Source of the DNA: JASFHF01 sp050123335
Lineage (GTDB): Bacteria; Pseudomonadota; Gammaproteobacteria; UBA12402
Assembly (NCBI GenBank): GCA_050123335.1
Contig: JASFHH010000055.1
Coordinates: forward strand, 1-10,158
Length of the DNA: 10,158 nucleotides
Direction of reading: 5' to 3'
Under the pieces are notes generated by a model. The model had not been told where the DNA came from and did not search any database. It saw only the letters and a list, made by a program, of their open reading frames with translations. Positions within the stretch are counted from its first letter, which is position 1. The number at the start of each line of letters is the position of its first letter. Of this stretch, positions 5,752 through 10,158 are shown one piece after another. The position numbers and the translations under genes are program-made.

Positions 5752-7008
5752 ATGCCCAATCTATTTTATGCTCAATCAGGCGGGGTAACCGGCGTAATTA
5801 ATTCCACTGCGCAAGGCGTAATCGAAACCGCTTTCAAAAGCAAAAAAATCGACAATGTTTTAATCGGCCGCTACGGTATCCAAGGTTTGCTATTAGAAGA
5901 ATTGTATGACATGCGTAAAGAATCCAAAAAAACCATTGCTGGTTTGCATTATATCCCCGGGGGCGCTTTTGGCTCATGCCGCTACAAATTAGTTAATCCT
6001 GACGAAAACCGTACCGAATATAAACGTATTGTCGAAGTATGCCGCGCACACAATATTAAATATTTTCTTTATAATGGCGGCAATGATTCCGCTGATACCA
6101 CTTACAAAATTTCCAAACTCAGCGCCGAAATGGAATACCCGTTAATTTGCATTGGTATTCCAAAAACCATGGATAATGATTTAGCTTGTATGGATGTCAG
6201 CCCAGGTTACGGCTCAGTTGCAAAATTTATCGCAACAGCTACCAAAGAAACCGGCGCAGATATTAAATCAATGGCTCCAGCTACACAAATTTATATTTTA
6301 GAAACTATGGGACGACATGCCGGCTGGATCGCTGCCGCCAGCGGACTTGCCAAACAAAAAGAAGAAGACCCTCCACATATTATTTTGTTACCAGAAGTAC
6401 ATTTTAATCAAAAGAAATTTTTAGCTAAAGTTGATGATTGTGTAAAAAAATACGGCTATTGTCACATTGTAACCTCAGAAAGCATTCGCAATGAATTTGG
6501 CGTACACATGGCCGAAACCGGACAAAAAGACGCATTTGGACACATACAGCTAGGCGGCTTGGCTCCTATTTTAGCGAAAATGATCCATGACAAATTAGGA
6601 TATAAATATCATCTTTCTATTGCGGGTTATTTACAACGAGCTTCGCGCCATATGGGATGTAAAACCGATTTAGAACAAGCTTATGCAGTTGGCAAAGCTG
6701 CGGTTGAATTCGCTTTAGAAGGTAAAAATGGTGTTGCCCCAGTAATTGTGCGTAAAATGCGCGGTAAAAAATACCATTGGACTATTGGTGAAGCGCCACT
6801 ACAAAAAATCGCCAATAACGAACGCAACATGCCGCGCGATTTTATTGCTGACGACAACATGGGAATCACTAAAAAATGCTATGATTACATTTACCCGTTA
6901 ATTCAGGGAGAAGACTTTCCGCCATTTAAAAATGGCTTGCCAAAATACGAAGAACTAAAACTAGAACTAGTAGAAAAGAAATTACCAAAATTTGAGTTAA
7001 GAAAATAA
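5752..7008 (+). CDS. pfp: Pyrophosphate-dependent 6-phosphofructokinase
   Basis: This 418-residue protein belongs to the PFK family and transfers phosphate between PPi and fructose 6-phosphate, a reversible glycolytic step in the cytoplasm. Motifs are the N-terminal loop QSGGVTGVIN (8-17), GGNDS (109-113), PKTMDND (137-143) and MGRHAGW (186-192). The donor-site residues identify the PPi type: Asp follows GGN (D112), where ATP enzymes have Gly, and Lys precedes TMDND (K138), where E. coli PfkA has Gly in PGTIDND. Length and the AQSGGVT-type opening match gammaproteobacterial PPi-PFKs such as the Xanthomonas type. AGGAG at 5740-5744 is 7 nt from the ATG. It is transcribed alone, divergent from radC, and followed by a hairpin terminator. 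Its codons look somewhat richer in G+C than those of its neighbours, which may reflect higher expression. No other phosphofructokinase is visible in the window. Confidence 0.95.
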   Translation: MPNLFYAQSGGVTGVINSTAQGVIETAFKSKKIDNVLIGRYGIQGLLLEELYDMRKESKKTIAGLHYIPGGAFGSCRYKLVNPDENRTEYKRIVEVCRAHNIKYFLYNGGNDSADTTYKISKLSAEMEYPLICIGIPKTMDNDLACMDVSPGYGSVAKFIATATKETGADIKSMAPATQIYILETMGRHAGWIAAASGLAKQKEEDPPHIILLPEVHFNQKKFLAKVDDCVKKYGYCHIVTSESIRNEFGVHMAETGQKDAFGHIQLGGLAPILAKMIHDKLGYKYHLSIAGYLQRASRHMGCKTDLEQAYAVGKAAVEFALEGKNGVAPVIVRKMRGKKYHWTIGEAPLQKIANNERNMPRDFIADDNMGITKKCYDYIYPLIQGEDFPPFKNGLPKYEELKLELVEKKLPKFELRK

Positions 7009-7014
7009 TTAGAT

Positions 7015-7040
7015 GTCGGGCACTTAATTAGGTGCCCGAC
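7015..7040. terminator. Bidirectional hairpin terminator between pfp and the DUF4389 gene
   Basis: A perfect 9-bp stem, GTCGGGCAC (7015-7023) with GTGCCCGAC (7032-7040), has an 8-nt loop. It lies 6 nt after the pfp stop and 8 nt before the stop of the convergent gene. T-rich stretches on both sides are interrupted (ACTTTTTC on the plus side, ATTATTTTC on the minus side), so termination may be imperfect, but the position suits both genes. Confidence 0.75.
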
Positions 7041-7048
7041 TAAAATAC

Positions 7049-7336
7049 TTACTTTTTCTCTGAACCAGGCCAAGAACTAAAAGGATAAGGCTTTTCATCG
7101 GTAACATACATCAAATATTTTAAAATATGAAATGAAAAACCACTTAAACCCTCACTCAAATTAAGTAAATTTTGATTTGGCTTGCCAGCAACTATAGTGA
7201 TGATAAATTGTACTGCTGCAATTAACCAGCTAATAATTTGCACAAAATAATTCACAATGGCAAATAGCACCATAAATAACAATCGAATCCATCTATCCGC
7301 CACCAGCAAAGATGACTTTAGTTTTTTTGTATCCAT
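7049..7336 (-). CDS. DUF4389-family small membrane protein
   Basis: This 95-residue protein has a basic N-terminus (DTKKLKSSL), a long hydrophobic region (about 18-50) that could make two tight membrane passes or a re-entrant hairpin, a soluble middle, and the conserved-looking tail YPFSSWP (84-90). The pattern RWIRLLFMVLFAIVNY… and the closing P(Y/F)PFS-WP fit DUF4389, a family of unknown function found in gammaproteobacteria. A TTG at 7351 would add five residues but lies over the ribosome binding site. ATG 7336 is chosen because AAGGAG (7348-7343) precedes it by 6 nt. It follows xthA on the same strand after an 80-nt gap that holds its own likely promoter. No function can be given beyond membrane location. 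Confidence 0.82.
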   Translation of the reverse strand: MDTKKLKSSLLVADRWIRLLFMVLFAIVNYFVQIISWLIAAVQFIITIVAGKPNQNLLNLSEGLSGFSFHILKYLMYVTDEKPYPFSSWPGSEKK

Positions 7337-7370
7337 AAGTTGCTCCTTCAAAATTCCTAGTTATATTTGA

Positions 7371-7398
7371 TTTATACCACTTTTTAAGCAATCATAAA
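7371..7398 (-). promoter_or_regulatory. Candidate extended -10 promoter of the DUF4389 gene
   Basis: The minus strand shows TGG-TATAAA (7379-7371), an extended -10 arrangement. A weak -35, TTTATG (7398-7393), lies 16 nt before the hexamer. Initiation near 7364 would give a leader of about 28 nt containing the AAGGAG site. The gene could therefore be expressed independently of xthA. Confidence 0.4.
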
Positions 7399-7416
7399 AG
7401 AGTTTTTACTTTGATT

Positions 7417-8202
7417 TTACCAGGTGAACTTTGCAATAACCGGCGCATGGTCAGAAGGCTGCGGTAATTTGCGCGGTGCTTTATCGATCTGACAATCAAC
7501 ACAATGCGCAACTAATGCTTGGTTAATCAAAATCAGATCCAAACGCAAGCCATGATTACGGCGAAAGGCCTGCATGCGGTAATCCCACCAACTATAATGT
7601 CCAGTTTCTTGCTGAAATAAGCGAAACGCATCAACTAAACCAAGTTTTAACAATTTTTTAAGCTCACAACGCTCTTCATCACTCACCAAAACTTGACCTG
7701 CCCAAGCTCTAGGATCATAAACATCACGATCTTCCAGCGCAATATTAAAATCACCCAACACAATTAATCGCTTATGTTTTTTAAGCTGCTGCTTAACATA
7801 AGCTCGCAATTTTGTGAGCCATTGCAATTTATATTTAAATTTATCCGAACCAACTGCTGATCCATTTGGCACATACAAATTCAGAATTCTAAAATCATCA
7901 ATGTCAGCACCTAAAAATCTTCGTTGCGGATCAGTCAAACCAGGAAGATCGGTAATTATATTTTGCGCTTCATTACGACTTAAAATCGCAACACCATTAT
8001 AAGTCGGCTGACCTGCATAAACCACATTGTATTTTGCTGCAACAATTAACTCTTCCGGAAATTTTGTATCAGGCAATTTAGTTTCCTGCAACACCAAAAC
8101 ATCCGGCTTATGCTGCTTTAACCAATCCAAAACTTGCGGCAAACGCACCCGCAATGAATTAACATTCCAGGTCGCAATTGTGAAATGATGTTGCTTTGTC
8201 AT
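7417..8202 (-). CDS. xthA: Exodeoxyribonuclease III (AP endonuclease)
   Basis: This is a 261-residue member of the exonuclease/endonuclease/phosphatase fold. Known activities of the family are cleavage at abasic sites, 3'-5' exonuclease on duplex DNA and removal of 3' blocking groups, in base excision repair. All the catalytic landmarks are visible: WNVNSLR (12-18), LQETK with metal ligand E40, YVPNG with Y110, GDFN with D151 and N153, SWWDYR (204-209), RLDLIL with D222, and the terminal SDHAP with D251 and H252. The length is close to the usual 255-270. The ATG at 8202 is preceded by GAGGAGTT, so the Shine-Dalgarno is unusually close (about 2-4 nt). The start nonetheless agrees with the family, in which this fold begins a few residues before W12. 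The gene stands between palindrome E and the DUF4389 gene, all on one strand. Confidence 0.96.
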   Translation of the reverse strand: MTKQHHFTIATWNVNSLRVRLPQVLDWLKQHKPDVLVLQETKLPDTKFPEELIVAAKYNVVYAGQPTYNGVAILSRNEAQNIITDLPGLTDPQRRFLGADIDDFRILNLYVPNGSAVGSDKFKYKLQWLTKLRAYVKQQLKKHKRLIVLGDFNIALEDRDVYDPRAWAGQVLVSDEERCELKKLLKLGLVDAFRLFQQETGHYSWWDYRMQAFRRNHGLRLDLILINQALVAHCVDCQIDKAPRKLPQPSDHAPVIAKFTW

Positions 8203-8244
8203 AACTCCTCATTAAAAATATTAACGTATTTACAAAAATTGCTT

Positions 8245-8355
8245 ATTGAAGATGTTTGGGTTGTTTTTTCGACGACCTAGCGTCCATGGATGGAGACGCG
8301 GGAGGTACATGGACGTACCATGGGAGGAGAAAAAATCAACCCAAACATCTTCAAT
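8245..8355. repeat. Palindromic element E: branched core with 26/27-nt stem, overlapping the end of the cation-efflux gene
   Basis: The arms 8245-8270 and 8329-8355 pair fully except for one extra base in the right arm (TTG-TTTTTT against TTGA-TTTTTT). They enclose a 58-nt core. Hairpin 1 is 8280-8299: TCCAT, GG loop, ATGGA, extended by GCG/CGC across a 2-nt bulge. Hairpin 2 is 8304-8319: GGTACAT, GG loop, ACGTACC, whose single A·C mismatch (8309/8314) would be U·G in minus-strand RNA. The CATGGA motifs start 23 nt apart (8285 and 8308). The right arm covers the stop codon of the upstream minus-strand gene (8353-8351). Transcripts from that gene would enter the long stem at once, so it may act as a 3'-end protecting or terminating structure, although no U-run follows directly. 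Confidence 0.85.
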
Positions 8356-9490
8356 CTATACTTAACAAAATTTTAACCGAAGCAACATAATCTAAATCCC
8401 GCACCGCATTTTCATATTGCTGCTGCAACTCCGCCAAATTATCTACTTGCTGCAAAATATCCAACGGCAATAATATTTCAATTTCAATTTTATCATGCAA
8501 ATAATGCAGCCGCAGATCTTTGAACAAATTACATCCCGGCAAATCATGCCAACAACGCTGCAATATATTTTGCAATTCTTCTCTGCCAGGCAAATCAACT
8601 TGACTAACTATTGTTTCATCATCTTCAACATCAATATGCACTAACACATCAACAACTTTCGGTTCATCAAACTGAATTTTTTTCATAACCTGATCGGCAA
8701 CAAAATGTCCTTCAGATACACTAATATGCGGATCAACTAACACATGCACTTCAACTAAAATTAAACCGCCCATCAAACGAGTACGCAATTGATGCACAGC
8801 CTGCACTCCAGCAATTTGCGCAATACTAGCATTAATTTTTTGTAATGTTGTGGCATTGACCGATGTATCTACCAACTCGCGCAAACTATGCCACACCATT
8901 TTGAGCGCCATGCGAATAATCATTAATGCAACAATAACTGCAGCAATCTCATCTAAATAATGCACTCCTAAAATTGCTCCACCAATTCCGATTAATACCA
9001 CTAACGAAGAAAAAGCATCGCCACGATGATGCCAAGCACTAATATGCAATGCATTTGAATTAATTCTTTTACTTATTGTGATAATATATCTAAATAAACC
9101 TTCATTAGTCACGATCGAAATAAACGCGATAATTAAAGTATAAACACCAGGTTTTCCAAAACGTGCGTGCACCATTGCACGCCACGCATTAAAGATAATT
9201 CCACTACCAGAAACCAACAGCAAAATCGCTAATCCCACAGTAATCATCGTTTCAATTCGACCATGACCATAAGGATGTTCTTTATCTGGCCCAAGACTTC
9301 CCGCTTTAGCCGCCATAAAAACTAAAAAATCAGAAAACAAATCAGCAAAAGAATCAATTCCGTCGGCAAATAATGCATGTGAACGACCAATCAATCCAAA
9401 AATTACTTTGGTTATCGCAAGCAATAAGTTAGCGCTGGCGCTTAATAAAGTAACTCGTCTGGCAGTGTGATAACGTTGAATGTCTTGCAT
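8351..9490 (-). CDS. Cation diffusion facilitator (FieF/YiiP-like metal efflux), long C-terminal domain
   Basis: This 379-residue CDF transporter would exchange divalent metal (Zn, Fe or similar) for protons across the inner membrane. Membrane segments are seen from about residue 13 to 200. The transport site shows D46-x-x-x-D50 in helix 2 (FADGIDSFAD) and H154-x-x-x-D158 in helix 5 (AWHHRGDAFSS). A D/D/H/D set is the pattern associated with FieF-type Zn/Fe transport; the exact metal cannot be read from sequence. The loop HPYGHGRIE (72-80) and the cytoplasmic dimerisation domain (about 210-295, with LVEVHVLVDPHISVSEGH) are typical. Most CDF proteins end near residue 300. This one carries about 80 more residues (LPGREELQNILQRCW onward) that form a second small predicted alpha/beta domain of unknown role. 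The start at 9490 has only a weak GGGA upstream. The gene begins 32 nt after the phosphomannomutase stop, suggesting co-transcription, and its stop lies within palindrome E. Confidence 0.92.
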   Translation of the reverse strand: MQDIQRYHTARRVTLLSASANLLLAITKVIFGLIGRSHALFADGIDSFADLFSDFLVFMAAKAGSLGPDKEHPYGHGRIETMITVGLAILLLVSGSGIIFNAWRAMVHARFGKPGVYTLIIAFISIVTNEGLFRYIITISKRINSNALHISAWHHRGDAFSSLVVLIGIGGAILGVHYLDEIAAVIVALMIIRMALKMVWHSLRELVDTSVNATTLQKINASIAQIAGVQAVHQLRTRLMGGLILVEVHVLVDPHISVSEGHFVADQVMKKIQFDEPKVVDVLVHIDVEDDETIVSQVDLPGREELQNILQRCWHDLPGCNLFKDLRLHYLHDKIEIEILLPLDILQQVDNLAELQQQYENAVRDLDYVASVKILLSID

Positions 9491-9522
9491 TTCTTATCCC
9501 GAAGCAATAAACTGGATTTCTT

Positions 9523-10158
9523 TTAAAACGGCAACTTCAAATTCGGATTAACCTGCAAAATTTCTTTTCTAAACATTTCCTGAATGATTTTCAATTCATC
9601 TTCAGTATTTGCTTCAAATCGCAAAATTAAATACGGCGTGGTATTTGAAGGACGAATCAAACCAAATCCGCCATACTGTGGGAAATCAACCCGCACACCA
9701 TCAAGCGTATTTACTTCACCATCAGGAAATTTTGCAGATTGCTTAAATTTATCCATAAAAACAAATTTTTCATGATCGTCAATTGCCAAACGCAGCTCTG
9801 GAGTATTAACACTATTCGGCAACGCACGAAACATTTCTGCAACAGTTTTATTTCGTTGTGAAACTATTTCTAACAAACGCGCGCCAGCATAAATTGCATC
9901 ATCAAACCCATACCAACGCTCTCTAAAAAACATATGACCGCTCATTTCCCCAGCTAACAACGCGCCCTTCTCAGCTTGCATTTTTTCTTTAATAAAAGAA
10001 TGTCCGGTATTCCACATGACCGGCTTGCCGCCATAAGATAAAATTAAATCTTTTAAGTGACTGGTGCATTTCACATCATAAATTATTTCCGCACCGGGAT
10101 TACGCGATAATACATCAATTGCAAACACCATTAATTCCCGATCCGGCCAAATTACTTC
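9523..10158 (-). CDS. algC: Phosphomannomutase/phosphoglucomutase, AlgC-type (N-terminal half beyond window)
   Basis: The frame is open from the right edge to the stop at 9525-9523, giving 212 residues. It continues upstream of the internal Met at 10131, and the extra codons (EVIWPDREL) fit the family, so that Met is not the start. This is the C-terminal part of an alpha-D-phosphohexomutase, which interconverts 1- and 6-phosphates of mannose or glucose for envelope polysaccharide and nucleotide-sugar synthesis. Landmarks are DVKCTSHL, the domain-3 sugar-specificity loop GEMSGHMFFRERWYGFDD, and the domain-4 phosphate-binding loop RPSNTTP. The GEMSGH loop and following FFRERW match the bifunctional PMM/PGM (AlgC/ManB) group rather than GlmM. 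The catalytic phosphoserine and the metal loop would lie in the missing half. It is probably the first gene seen of a unit with the downstream metal transporter. The AlgC symbol denotes the family type, not proven alginate function. Confidence 0.93.
   Translation of the reverse strand, partial: EVIWPDRELMVFAIDVLSRNPGAEIIYDVKCTSHLKDLILSYGGKPVMWNTGHSFIKEKMQAEKGALLAGEMSGHMFFRERWYGFDDAIYAGARLLEIVSQRNKTVAEMFRALPNSVNTPELRLAIDDHEKFVFMDKFKQSAKFPDGEVNTLDGVRVDFPQYGGFGLIRPSNTTPYLILRFEANTEDELKIIQEMFRKEILQVNPNLKLPF

Noticed and set aside
2294..8355. CRISPR array or attC-type integron sites
   Set aside because: The palindromes are scattered over 6 kb in separate gaps, have no regular spacers, and no cas genes or integrase are present.
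10131..10131. ATG 10131 as the true start of the phosphomannomutase
   Set aside because: The frame remains open to the window edge with residues that match the family, and a 202-residue product would lack the catalytic serine domain.

Overview
The window looks like chromosomal DNA from a low-GC gammaproteobacterium, probably a relative of the order Legionellales (the Coxiella/Legionella side). This is inferred from AT-rich codon use, a hemX-hemY pair, a roughly 418-residue PPi-type phosphofructokinase, and a DUF4389 membrane protein. No rRNA, tRNA, phage gene, transposase or CRISPR array is visible, and all recognised genes are housekeeping or envelope functions.

Layout. Positions 1-2271 (minus) hold nearly all of a large MscS-superfamily mechanosensitive channel that runs off the left edge. 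Positions 2272-2965 carry no gene but are packed with three large quasi-palindromes. Positions 2966-4797 (plus) are hemX and hemY with a 4-base overlap, followed tail to tail, one base apart, by radC (4799-5470, minus). A 281-base divergent gap containing a fourth palindrome separates radC from a PPi-dependent phosphofructokinase (5752-7008, plus). A terminator hairpin sits between that gene and a minus-strand run. Read from the right, this run is a phosphomannomutase/phosphoglucomutase cut by the window edge, a cation diffusion facilitator, a fifth palindrome, exonuclease III (xthA) and a small DUF4389 membrane protein.

The genes do not form one pathway. They cover osmotic protection (MscS-like), the haem-operon membrane proteins (HemX/HemY), DNA repair (XthA, with RadC of unclear role), central and sugar-phosphate metabolism (Pfp, PMM/PGM) and metal efflux.

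The most unusual content is intergenic. Three elements (cores at 2538-2644, 5491-5600 and 8245-8355) share one architecture. Each has a 25-27 bp outer stem whose sequence differs between copies, enclosing a 56-58 nt core with two hairpins built on CATGGAT-type loops exactly 23 nt apart. A separate palindrome of about 190 nt (2750-2942), directly upstream of hemX, has mismatches that are almost all G·U-compatible on the hemX-sense strand and not on the other. That points to a structured RNA rather than a structure kept at DNA level. A second coding oddity is HemY, which appears to lack an internal block of about 110 residues.
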